Part shown: in pieces, positions 1-5,844 of the stretch | Layout: each line of letters opens with the position of its first letter | Position numbering within the stretch: position 1 is the first letter of the stretch | Assembly: GCA_937893415.1 (NCBI GenBank) | Contig: CALBWZ010000107.1 | Span: forward strand, 1-5,844 | Direction: 5' to 3' | Source: an uncultured Comamonadaceae bacterium | GTDB lineage: Bacteria; Pseudomonadota; Gammaproteobacteria; Burkholderiales; Burkholderiaceae_C | Length of the DNA: 5,844 bases | Notes under the pieces: model-generated | Seen by the model: only the letters and a program-made list of their open reading frames with translations | Told to the model about the DNA's origin: nothing | The model's database searches: none | Translations under genes and position numbers: made by a program

Positions 1-182
1 TTGAGCGAATTGTGGCGGGTCGCTTAAACAAACAAATTGCAGATGACTTGAATATCAGCATTAAAACTGTAGAGGCCCACCGTGCCAACATCATGGAAAA
101 GCTGGGTGCTAACACCGTGGCTGATTTGCTCAAAATAGCTTTAGCGTCCAGCACAGCACCACAATCCCAGCTTAAACAATAA
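1..182 (+). CDS. LuxR/FixJ-type response regulator, C-terminal end (5' truncated by window edge)
   Basis: This is the DNA-binding end of a transcriptional regulator. The reading frame enters from the left edge (first whole codon at position 3) and stops at TAA 180-182, giving 59 visible residues. They contain most of a GerE/LuxR helix-turn-helix: the segment [14 protein letters not shown] followed by the recognition helix with the signature [16 protein letters not shown], then the last helix ADLLKIAL and a short polar tail. The [14 protein letters not shown] pattern is typical of FixJ/NarL-class two-component response regulators, which normally carry an N-terminal phosphoacceptor receiver domain; that part would lie upstream and is not seen. 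A partner histidine kinase gene upstream is likely but also outside the window. The gene reads towards folD, 35 bases away, so co-transcription is possible. The family call is strong; the signal it senses and its targets cannot be told from this fragment. Confidence 0.9.
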   Translation, partial: ERIVAGRLNKQIADDLNISIKTVEAHRANIMEKLGANTVADLLKIALASSTAPQSQLKQ

Positions 183-192
183 CCACCGTGCC

Positions 193-205
193 GCACCAGC
201 GGTGC
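193..205 (+). promoter_or_regulatory. small hairpin in the folD leader
   Basis: GCACC (193-197) and GGTGC (201-205) form a perfect 5-bp GC-rich stem with a 3-base loop, ending 12 bases before the chosen folD ATG at 218. An alternative stem CACCG (184-188) with CGGTG (200-204) competes for the same bases. No purine-rich Shine-Dalgarno sequence lies between the hairpin and the ATG. It may affect folD initiation or be a chance fold; short stems of this kind are common. Confidence 0.2.
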
Positions 206-217
206 CACCTACACACA

Positions 218-1120
218 ATGACAGCACAATTGATTGACGGCAAAGCCCTCTCTACACAACTGCGCGAACTCGCCACTGATCAAGTCACACTACTGAAGGC
301 TCAGGGCTGCGCCCCCGGACTTGCAGTGATTTTGATTGGTAACAACCAAGCCAGCCAAGTCTATGTGCGCAACAAGGTAAAAGCTTGTGAAGACATGGGC
401 ATTTACTCCTTGCTAGAGCAGCATCCTGCAGACCTGCCCGAAGCTACGCTTCTGGTGCGTATCAAAGCGCTGAATGCAGAAACCAGTATTCACGGCATAT
501 TGGTGCAACTGCCTTTGCCTGACCACATAGACGAACAAAAAATAATAGAAGCTATTTCTCCTGCTAAAGATGTCGATGGTTTTCATGTGGCCAGTGCTGG
601 CGCTTTGATGGTCGGTCAGCCAGGCTTTTGGCCTTGCACGCCCTTCGGCTGCATGAAAATGCTAGAAAGCCTCAACCACAACCAACGTATTGACCTGCGA
701 GGCAAACACGCGGTTGTCATTGGACGCTCCAATATAGTTGGCAAACCCATGGCTATGATGCTGCTGCAACACAATGCGACAGTCACCATTTGCCACAGTG
801 GCACTGCCAATCTCAAAACACACACGTTGCAAGCTGATATCTTGGTGGTCGCTGTTGGCCAACAAAATCTACTCACAGCAGACATGGTCAAGCCTGGAGC
901 CATCGTTTTAGATGTGGGCATGAATCGCAACGACCAAGGTAAATTGTGTGGTGACGTTGATTTTGATGCTGTCAAAGAGGTTGCAGGTTACATCACGCCA
1001 GTGCCAGGTGGTGTTGGGCCAATGACCATCACCATGCTGATGCTCAATACCGTGTTGGCAGCCCAACATGCGCAGAGCGCATTGGCAACCGATGTAGGTT
1101 GCACACAACTCATCGCTTAA
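218..1120 (+). CDS. folD: FolD: bifunctional methylene-THF dehydrogenase / methenyl-THF cyclohydrolase
   Basis: Cytosolic one-carbon enzyme. It oxidises 5,10-methylene-tetrahydrofolate with NADP+ and hydrolyses the resulting methenyl form to 10-formyl-tetrahydrofolate. The protein has 300 residues; E. coli FolD has 288, and the excess is mainly a C-terminal tail of about 15 residues. The N-terminal catalytic domain shows the Y49-x3-K53 pair (YVRNK), the QLPLP motif with Gln97, and DVDGFH with Asp120, the residues expected to bind folate and catalyse cyclisation. [11 protein letters not shown] (139-149) leads into the Rossmann domain with GRSNIVGKP (169-177), and PGGVGPMT (263-270) is near the end. 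One oddity is CHSGT (192-196), where CHSRT or CHSKT is usual next to the NADP phosphate site. I chose the ATG at 218 because [12 protein letters not shown] matches the usual family start; an in-frame GTG at 188 would add ten atypical residues. Neither start has a clear Shine-Dalgarno sequence. It converges on the DUF4149 gene. Confidence 0.97.
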   Translation: MTAQLIDGKALSTQLRELATDQVTLLKAQGCAPGLAVILIGNNQASQVYVRNKVKACEDMGIYSLLEQHPADLPEATLLVRIKALNAETSIHGILVQLPLPDHIDEQKIIEAISPAKDVDGFHVASAGALMVGQPGFWPCTPFGCMKMLESLNHNQRIDLRGKHAVVIGRSNIVGKPMAMMLLQHNATVTICHSGTANLKTHTLQADILVVAVGQQNLLTADMVKPGAIVLDVGMNRNDQGKLCGDVDFDAVKEVAGYITPVPGGVGPMTITMLMLNTVLAAQHAQSALATDVGCTQLIA

Positions 1121-1156
1121 ACCCAAACAAGGAATTAGGGGTGCCTTAGTTGGGTT
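1120..1156. terminator. inverted repeat across the folD / DUF4149 convergent junction
   Basis: AACCCAA (1120-1126) pairs perfectly with TTGGGTT (1150-1156). Inside it, AAGG (1129-1132) pairs with CCTT (1144-1147), leaving an 11-base loop (1133-1143). The repeat spans the whole 25-base gap and includes the last base of the folD stop codon and the start of the DUF4149 stop region, so the same hairpin would form at the end of both convergent transcripts. Neither side is followed by a run of U residues, so it is not a classical intrinsic terminator. It may act with Rho, protect both 3' ends, or only look like a terminator. Confidence 0.4.
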
Positions 1157-1577
1157 CCAGCTTGTGGGGTGTTGTCAACAACCACAAAGTGGCAAGGGCC
1201 AGCAGCCACTGGCTCACAATGAGGCTGCTACCCAAACCATGCCATAAGGCTAAGTTACCACCTGTCGACCGGGCACTAACGATCAAAGGCGCCACCCACC
1301 ATTGGTTGCAGATTGCGAGTAGAGCCCCACCAACCCAGAACACCCGGGTTGATTTTCCAGCTTGGTCTTGCCCGCTTGCTAGGATTAGCACAAGCGTTGC
1401 CACCGCTGCCAATACCAAAGTTAACAGGCTCTGCGCAGCAAACAGCTTCGCTGCGGCGGCGCCTGCAACCGCTGGCGAGTCGAAATGCATAAACAACACC
1501 GGTACAGCTACGAAAGCCAAAGCTGTCGTGCCACCCCACCACAACGCAGCCAATAAAATATGCAAACGGCTCAGCAC
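1146..1577 (-). CDS. DUF4149-family small integral membrane protein
   Basis: A 143-residue hydrophobic protein of unknown biochemical function. Four membrane segments can be read: about 7-30 (LAALWWGG then VPVLF), 46-67, 79-101 (with NQWWVAPLI) and 116-136. The opening LLAALWWGG, the 'N-x-WWVAPLI' turn and the LALWHGLGSSLIVSQW stretch near residues 109-124 are what I recall of DUF4149 proteins, which in betaproteobacteria often sit beside greA. The start is GTG at 1577-1575; it lies 17 bases after the greA stop and no Shine-Dalgarno sequence precedes it, so translation is probably coupled to greA. The frame is open further upstream into greA, but the chosen start gives the short N-terminus expected before the first membrane helix. 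The C-terminal tail is short and polar. An inner-membrane location is inferred from the hydrophobic profile; the role is not known to me. Confidence 0.85.
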   Translation of the reverse strand: MLSRLHILLAALWWGGTTALAFVAVPVLFMHFDSPAVAGAAAAKLFAAQSLLTLVLAAVATLVLILASGQDQAGKSTRVFWVGGALLAICNQWWVAPLIVSARSTGGNLALWHGLGSSLIVSQWLLALATLWLLTTPHKLEPN

Positions 1578-1594
1578 AGCACAGCAGCGCAGCT

Positions 1595-2071
1595 TTATAC
1601 GTAACGAACAGACACAATCTCGTAGCGGGTCGACCCACCGGGTGCCAGCACCTCAACGCTGTCGCCTACTTCTTTTCCAATCAGTGCCCGCGCAATGGGC
1701 GATGAAATATTAACCAGTCCAAGCTTGATGTCGGCCTCGTCTTCGCCAACTATTTGATAGGTCACTGATGTGCCTTTGTCTTCATCTTCTAGCTCAACGG
1801 TTGCACCAAACACAACACGGCCTTCAGCGTTAACACCCGCTGGATCAATAATTTGAGCCGCTGAGAGCTTGCCTTCAATTTCACCAATTCGACCTTCAAC
1901 AAAACCTTGGCGGTCTTTGGCTGCATCGTACTCGGCATTTTCACTCAAATCGCCTTGAGCGCGGGCTTCAGCAATAGCTGATATCACAGCTGGACGCTCA
2001 ACAGTTTTCAGCTGGTGCAACTCGGTTTTGAGCTTTGCTGCGCCTTTAATAGTAATAGGGATGGTTGACAT
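1595..2071 (-). CDS. greA: GreA transcript cleavage factor
   Basis: GreA enters the secondary channel of stalled, backtracked RNA polymerase and stimulates cleavage of the extruded RNA 3' end so that elongation can resume. The product has 158 residues, the standard length. The N-terminal coiled-coil hairpin covers roughly residues 8-75 and carries the conserved tip [20 protein letters not shown], with the acidic residues Asp41 and Glu44 that coordinate the catalytic magnesium. The C-terminal FKBP-like globular domain (about 80-158) shows GATVELED, the [15 protein letters not shown] stretch and the ending YEIVSV. The start is ATG at 2071-2069, supported by a strong AAGGAG eight bases upstream. 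It lies downstream of carB in the same direction with a 125-base gap containing a terminator-like hairpin, and upstream of the DUF4149 gene with 17 bases between them. All key residues are present. Confidence 0.98.
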   Translation of the reverse strand: MSTIPITIKGAAKLKTELHQLKTVERPAVISAIAEARAQGDLSENAEYDAAKDRQGFVEGRIGEIEGKLSAAQIIDPAGVNAEGRVVFGATVELEDEDKGTSVTYQIVGEDEADIKLGLVNISSPIARALIGKEVGDSVEVLAPGGSTRYEIVSVRYV

Positions 2072-2079
2072 AAGTGGTT

Positions 2080-2088
2080 CTCCTTCTT
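2080..2088 (-). promoter_or_regulatory. greA ribosome-binding site
   Basis: Minus-strand AAGAAGGAG ends at 2080, eight bases before the greA ATG (2071-2069). It is the clearest Shine-Dalgarno sequence in the window and fixes the greA start. It lies only a few bases beyond the U-rich tract of the upstream hairpin, so a transcript that ends at that hairpin would lack it. Confidence 0.85.
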
Positions 2089-2091
2089 GTC

Positions 2092-2124
2092 AAAAGCAAA
2101 CCGCCTCTGGTTTCCCAAAGGCGG
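2092..2124 (-). terminator. terminator-like hairpin and U-rich tract between carB and greA
   Basis: On the minus strand CCGCCT (2124-2119) pairs with AGGCGG (2106-2101). One A/C mismatch follows, then an inner TGG/CCA stem (2117-2115 with 2110-2108), closing a four-base loop. Directly after the stem the minus strand reads TTTGCTTTT (2100-2092), a broken U-tract. This is the form of an intrinsic terminator facing the carAB direction. It lies 72 bases past the carB stop and just 29 bases before the greA ATG. It could end the carAB message, limit read-through into greA, or be part of the greA leader. The interrupted U-tract suggests incomplete termination. Confidence 0.65.
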
Positions 2125-2140
2125 CGTGTTGTCTTGTCGT

Positions 2141-2158
2141 TGCCAGTAGTTTACTGCA
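2141..2158 (-). promoter_or_regulatory. second hairpin in the carB-greA gap
   Basis: The segment folds as TGC-AGTA (with one bulged C at 2144) against TACT-GCA, with a three-base loop at 2149-2151, giving about seven base pairs. It sits between the carB stop and the terminator-like hairpin. No U-tract follows it. I could not find a convincing sigma-70 promoter for greA in this gap: TTATAT (near 2173-2178) and TAAACT (near 2149-2154) resemble -10 boxes but have no good -35 partner. It may therefore be part of a carB-greA read-through leader rather than of a separate greA leader. Confidence 0.3.
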
Positions 2159-2196
2159 TGGTTTCAACAACCACATATAACACTACGCCGCATCAT

Positions 2197-5100
2197 TTAC
2201 ATGGCGTTGGCCAGGTCGGTATGTAATTCTTGAATTGAGCGAACATCGTAGTCGTCCAAGTAGGCCATTCCCTCAACTGCAGCCTCTGCACCGGAAATGG
2301 TCGTGAACGTGGTGATACGCGCTTGCAATGCAGAAGTGCGGATTTGTCGGGAATCGGCAATGGCGTTGCGCCGCTCTTCAACGGTGTTGATGACCAAACA
2401 AAACTGGTTGTTTTTAATCAAATCCACCACGTGAGGGCGGCCCTCAGTTACCTTATTGACAACTTCACAAGCTACACCAGCTTCGCTGATCGCTGCTGCA
2501 GTTCCGCGCGTTGCGATGATGTTAAAACCCATATCGGCTAAAGCTTTTGCCACCACAACTGCTCGGGCCTTGTCGCCGTTTTTCACTGTTAAGAAAACCT
2601 TGTTGACCTTGTCACTGGCCCGCGGCAAGCGGGTACCTGCACCCCATTGGGACTTGATAAAGGCCTCACCAAATGTTTTCCCCACGCCCATGACTTCGCC
2701 AGTAGACTTCATTTCAGGGCCTAAAATCGTATCCACACCGGGGAATTTCACAAAAGGAAACACCGCTTCTTTGACGCTGAAATAAGGCGGGGTCACCTCG
2801 TCAAAAACACCTTGAGCATCAAGCGATTGGCCTACCATGCAGCGCGCTGCCACTTTGGCCAGTTGAATACCCGTGGCCTTAGATACAAACGGCACAGTGC
2901 GTGAAGCACGAGGATTAACCTCTAACACGTAAATGACATCTTGGCCGTTGACTACTTGAATCGCAAATTGCACGTTCATCAAACCCACCACATTCAAGGC
3001 TTTGGCCATGGCAGCCGTTTGGCGCTTGAGCTCGTCAACTGTGGGCTTAGACAAGTAGTAAGGAGGCAATGAACACGCTGAATCACCACTGTGAACGCCC
3101 GCTTGCTCAATGTGCTCCATCACACCACCTATGAAGACACGTTGGCCATCACACAAGGCGTCAACGTCGCATTCGATCGCATCATTCAAGAAACGATCAA
3201 GCAGCACAGGCGAGTCGTGACTGACCTTAACAGCCTCACGCATATAGCGCTCTAAGTCGCGCGGTTCATGCACGATTTCCATAGCGCGCCCGCCCAACAC
3301 ATAGCTGGGCCTGACCACCAAGGGGTAACCCAAGGCTTCAGCTTTTTCCAAGGCTTGCGCCTCAGTACGTGCTGTGGCATTTGGCGGCTGCTTGAGACCC
3401 AATTCATTCAACAACTTTTGAAACCGCTCGCGGTCTTCGGCTGCATCAATCATGTCTGGGCTGGTGCCAATGATTGGGACACCGGCGGCTTCTAAGTCCA
3501 ACGCCAGCTTCAAAGGTGTTTGCCCACCGTACTGAACAATCACACCCAAAGGCTTTTCTTTATCAACAATTTCCAACACATCTTCTAATGTCAGAGGTTC
3601 AAAATACAAACGGTCAGAGGTGTCGTAGTCGGTAGACACGGTCTCTGGGTTGCAGTTGACCATGATGGTTTCATAGCCATCTTCACGCAGCGCCATGGCA
3701 GCGTGTACGCAGCAGTAGTCAAACTCAATACCCTGACCAATGCGGTTAGGACCACCACCCAACACCATAATTTTTTTGTTGTTGGTAGGCGCAGCCTCAC
3801 ACTCTTGCTCGTAAGTCGAATACATGTAAGCCGTGTCCGTGGCGAACTCAGCCGCACAGGTATCTACGCGCTTGTAAACGGGACGAATGCCGCTGGCATG
3901 GCGACGGGTCCGTACATTACCCTCAGTGCTCTTGAGCAATTTAGCCAAACGACGGTCTGAAAAACCCTTTTTCTTCAGACCTAACAACGTTTTATCTTTG
4001 AGTTGATCCAGAGAGGTTTTTTCGAGCTGCAACTCAATCTTGATGATTTCTTCGATTTGAATGAGAAACCAATGGTCAATCTTGGTCAGCGCGTAAACCT
4101 CATCGACGCTCCAACCTTGAGCAAATGCGTCGCCCACATACCAAATGCGCTCAGGACCTGGCGTGCCCAGTTCGCGGGCCAAGGTTTCACGGTCAACCGT
4201 TTTTTCGTTCATGCCGTCAACACCAACCTCTAAGCCACGAAGCGCTTTTTGGAAGCTTTCTTGGAAGGTGCGGCCCATGGCCATGACCTCGCCCACAGAT
4301 TTCATTTGCGTGGTTAAGCGACTGTCGGCAGTTGGAAATTTTTCAAATGCAAAACGCGGAATTTTTGTTACCACGTAATCAATGCTGGGCTCAAAGCTGG
4401 CAGGTGTTGCGCCACCAGTAATATCGTTTCGCAACTCGTCTAGGGTAAAGCCAACTGCCAATTTGGCTGCCACTTTGGCGATAGGAAAGCCAGTTGCTTT
4501 TGATGCCAAGGCCGATGAACGCGATACGCGCGGGTTCATCTCAATCACCACCATGCGTCCATCTTCGGGGTTGATAGAGAACTGGACATTGGAGCCGCCA
4601 GTGTCCACCCCAATTTCGCGCAACACAGCCAAGCTGGCATTGCGCAGAATTTGATACTCCTTGTCCGTCAAGGTTTGTGCTGGCGCTACCGTAATAGAGT
4701 CGCCTGTGTGCACACCCATTGGATCCAAATTTTCGATAGAGCACACAATGATGCAGTTGTCTGCGCTGTCGCGCACCACTTCCATCTCGTATTCTTTCCA
4801 ACCGACCAAAGACTCTTCAATCAAGAGCTCTTTGGTGGGTGATGCTTCTAAGCCACGCTTGCAAATAATCTCAAATTCTTCGGCGTTGTAGGCAATGCCC
4901 CCGCCAGTACCGCCCAGCGTGAAGCTGGGACGAATCACCGTTGGAAACCCCATTTCATCTTGCACAGTCCAAGCTTCATCCATGTTGTGGGCGATGCCAG
5001 AGCGGGCAGAACCCAAGCCAATTTTCTCCATGGCTTGCTTAAACTTTAGCCGGTCCTCTGCTTTGTCAATCGCCTCAGGCGATGCGCCGATGAGCTCAAC

Positions 5101-5436
5101 ACCATACTTTTCAAGCACGCCTTCGCGCCACAAATCGAGGGCACAGTTCAGCGCAGTCTGCCCACCCATGGTCGGGAGAATGGCATCGGGCTTTTCTTTG
5201 ACAATGATTTTCTCAACCACTTGCCATGTAATGGGCTCTATGTACGTGACGTCAGCCGTATCAGGGTCAGTCATGATGGTGGCTGGATTGCTGTTGATGA
5301 GAATGACTTTGAAGCCCTCTTCTCGCAAAGCTTTACAGGCCTGCACGCCTGAATAGTCGAACTCACAAGCTTGGCCAATCACGATTGGCCCCGCGCCAAT
5401 GATCAATACGGATTTAATGTCGGTGCGCTTAGGCAT
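2197..5436 (-). CDS. carB: CarB: carbamoyl phosphate synthetase large subunit
   Basis: CarB makes carbamoyl phosphate from bicarbonate, two ATP and ammonia delivered by CarA, for pyrimidine and arginine synthesis. The product has 1079 residues (E. coli 1073) and is full length. The carboxyphosphate ATP-grasp half (about 1-402) has GAGPIVIGQ (14-22) and matches to E. coli catalytic residues: Arg129, Arg169, Glu215, His243, Gln285, Glu299 and Asn301. The oligomerisation region is about 403-553. The second ATP-grasp half (about 554-940) has [10 protein letters not shown] (560-569), Arg669, Arg709, Glu755, His782, Gln823 and Glu839. The MGS-like allosteric domain (about 941-1079) keeps ATRGTA (975-980) and NKV (994-996), but has Val1019 where E. 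coli has a nucleotide-contacting Thr. Residue equivalences rest on remembered E. coli numbering. The start is ATG 5436-5434, two bases after the carA stop, so the genes are one operon. Its stop is TAA at 2199-2197. Confidence 0.99.
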   Translation of the reverse strand: MPKRTDIKSVLIIGAGPIVIGQACEFDYSGVQACKALREEGFKVILINSNPATIMTDPDTADVTYIEPITWQVVEKIIVKEKPDAILPTMGGQTALNCALDLWREGVLEKYGVELIGASPEAIDKAEDRLKFKQAMEKIGLGSARSGIAHNMDEAWTVQDEMGFPTVIRPSFTLGGTGGGIAYNAEEFEIICKRGLEASPTKELLIEESLVGWKEYEMEVVRDSADNCIIVCSIENLDPMGVHTGDSITVAPAQTLTDKEYQILRNASLAVLREIGVDTGGSNVQFSINPEDGRMVVIEMNPRVSRSSALASKATGFPIAKVAAKLAVGFTLDELRNDITGGATPASFEPSIDYVVTKIPRFAFEKFPTADSRLTTQMKSVGEVMAMGRTFQESFQKALRGLEVGVDGMNEKTVDRETLARELGTPGPERIWYVGDAFAQGWSVDEVYALTKIDHWFLIQIEEIIKIELQLEKTSLDQLKDKTLLGLKKKGFSDRRLAKLLKSTEGNVRTRRHASGIRPVYKRVDTCAAEFATDTAYMYSTYEQECEAAPTNNKKIMVLGGGPNRIGQGIEFDYCCVHAAMALREDGYETIMVNCNPETVSTDYDTSDRLYFEPLTLEDVLEIVDKEKPLGVIVQYGGQTPLKLALDLEAAGVPIIGTSPDMIDAAEDRERFQKLLNELGLKQPPNATARTEAQALEKAEALGYPLVVRPSYVLGGRAMEIVHEPRDLERYMREAVKVSHDSPVLLDRFLNDAIECDVDALCDGQRVFIGGVMEHIEQAGVHSGDSACSLPPYYLSKPTVDELKRQTAAMAKALNVVGLMNVQFAIQVVNGQDVIYVLEVNPRASRTVPFVSKATGIQLAKVAARCMVGQSLDAQGVFDEVTPPYFSVKEAVFPFVKFPGVDTILGPEMKSTGEVMGVGKTFGEAFIKSQWGAGTRLPRASDKVNKVFLTVKNGDKARAVVVAKALADMGFNIIATRGTAAAISEAGVACEVVNKVTEGRPHVVDLIKNNQFCLVINTVEERRNAIADSRQIRTSALQARITTFTTISGAEAAVEGMAYLDDYDVRSIQELHTDLANAM

Positions 5437-5438
5437 AG

Positions 5439-5844
5439 TTACTTTTTCTCCATCAGCGCTGTAAAGCGGTCGAATAGATAGCTGATGTCGTGAGGCCCAG
5501 GAGAAGCCTCAGGATGGCCCTGAAAACAAAAAGCGGGTGTGTCAGTGCGGGCCAATCCTTGAACGGTACCGTCAAACAAGCTTTCGTGAGTGATGCGCAA
5601 ATTGGCTGGCAAACTGGCTTTAGCAACAGCAAAACCGTGGTTTTGACTGGTGATTGACACGCGGTTGTTGTCTACATCTTTGACAGGGTGGTTGGCACCA
5701 TGGTGGCCAAACTTCATTTTAAAAGTCGTTGCGCCACTGGCCAATGCCATGATTTGGTGACCTAGACAAATACCAAACATGGGAATTTTTGCGGCCATTA
5801 CAGCGCGTGCAGTTTCAATGGCGTAGGTGCATGGCTCAGGATCA
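5439..5844 (-). CDS. carA: CarA: carbamoyl phosphate synthetase small subunit, C-terminal part (5' truncated by window edge)
   Basis: CarA is the glutaminase subunit: it hydrolyses glutamine and passes ammonia through a tunnel to CarB. Only the last 134 residues are visible, about a third of the usual 370-390 residue protein; the rest lies beyond the right edge. They belong to the class I glutamine amidotransferase domain. The visible part opens with DPEPC, the end of the conserved GPGDP loop. The nucleophile Cys lies in FGICLGHQ (visible residue 26). The catalytic His and Glu are in [13 protein letters not shown] (visible residues 110 and 112). SQNHGFAV is also typical. The stop is TAA at 5441-5439, two bases before the carB ATG, and the carB Shine-Dalgarno sequence lies within the last codons. 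No sign of damage; the start and promoter are out of view. Confidence 0.98.
   Translation of the reverse strand, partial: DPEPCTYAIETARAVMAAKIPMFGICLGHQIMALASGATTFKMKFGHHGANHPVKDVDNNRVSITSQNHGFAVAKASLPANLRITHESLFDGTVQGLARTDTPAFCFQGHPEASPGPHDISYLFDRFTALMEKK
5448..5451 (-). promoter_or_regulatory. carB ribosome-binding site within the end of carA
   Basis: Minus-strand GGAG at 5451-5448, followed by an A-rich stretch, lies 11 bases before the carB ATG and inside the last codons of carA. The spacing is slightly long. Because the carA stop is two bases from the carB start, re-initiation by the same ribosome probably contributes and keeps the two subunits in balance. Confidence 0.6.

Noticed and set aside
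616..975. A 119-codon minus-strand frame inside folD
   Set aside because: It is a shadow of folD: no domain and no start signal, and it falls over the conserved Rossmann region of the real gene.
1571..1592. CAGCA-type short repeats at the greA-DUF4149 junction
   Set aside because: The imperfect repeats are few, partly within codons for the DUF4149 N-terminus, and show no regular unit length that would suggest slippage control or a binding site array.
1276..1656. A 126-codon minus-strand frame overlapping greA and the DUF4149 gene, which might suggest a different start or a fusion
   Set aside because: It runs in a third frame, out of step with both genes. The translations of greA and DUF4149 show their family motifs in their own frames, with no frameshift needed.
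1150..1713. A 187-codon open frame on the plus strand, antisense to the DUF4149 gene and the end of greA
   Set aside because: It starts inside the stop region of the DUF4149 gene, its composition is that of a frame opposite a hydrophobic protein, and it has no recognisable domain or ribosome-binding site. Both minus-strand genes are well supported.
2160..2196. A possible greA promoter (TTATAT or TTGAAA-like elements) after the carB stop
   Set aside because: No pair of -35 and -10 boxes with 16-18 base spacing could be assembled, so I did not annotate a promoter.
4895..5356. A 153-codon open frame on the plus strand, antisense to the start of carB
   Set aside because: It lies wholly inside carB, whose frame is fixed by conserved catalytic residues. 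The antisense translation is Ser/Pro/Met-rich and resembles no family known to me.

Overview
The window is a compact, gene-dense stretch of bacterial core chromosome. It most resembles a betaproteobacterium of the order Burkholderiales, probably family Comamonadaceae. This placement rests on the character of the proteins (FixJ-type regulator tail, FolD, DUF4149 protein, GreA, CarA/CarB), on the carA-carB-greA-DUF4149 order as I remember it from that group, and on a GC content that looks close to balanced by eye. It is an inference from recalled sequences, not from a search.

Layout. Plus strand: the last 59 codons of a LuxR/FixJ-type response regulator (to 182), then folD (218-1120). Minus strand, read right to left: the C-terminal third of carA (5844-5439), carB (5436-2197), a 125-base gap carrying RNA hairpins, greA (2071-1595) and a small DUF4149 membrane protein (1577-1146). 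folD and the DUF4149 gene converge with a 25-base gap, and an inverted repeat spans that junction. No stretch over 300 bases lacks a gene. I see no tRNA, rRNA, CRISPR array, insertion sequence or phage gene.

Function. CarA and CarB form the glutamine-dependent carbamoyl phosphate synthetase that feeds pyrimidine and arginine synthesis. They are almost contiguous (2 bases apart), and the carB ribosome-binding site lies inside carA. GreA rescues backtracked RNA polymerase. FolD interconverts one-carbon units on tetrahydrofolate, which supply purine, thymidylate and formyl-Met synthesis. The window is therefore largely housekeeping nucleotide, one-carbon and transcription metabolism.

I found no unknown protein system. 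The best candidate for something undescribed is RNA-level: the carB-greA gap holds a terminator-like hairpin plus U-rich tract only 29 bases before the greA start codon. A second hairpin lies upstream of it, and a 7-base segment just after the carB stop is perfectly complementary to the 5' side of the terminator. This could be an attenuator between carB and greA, or a greA leader comparable in idea to GraL of E. coli, but it is unproven.
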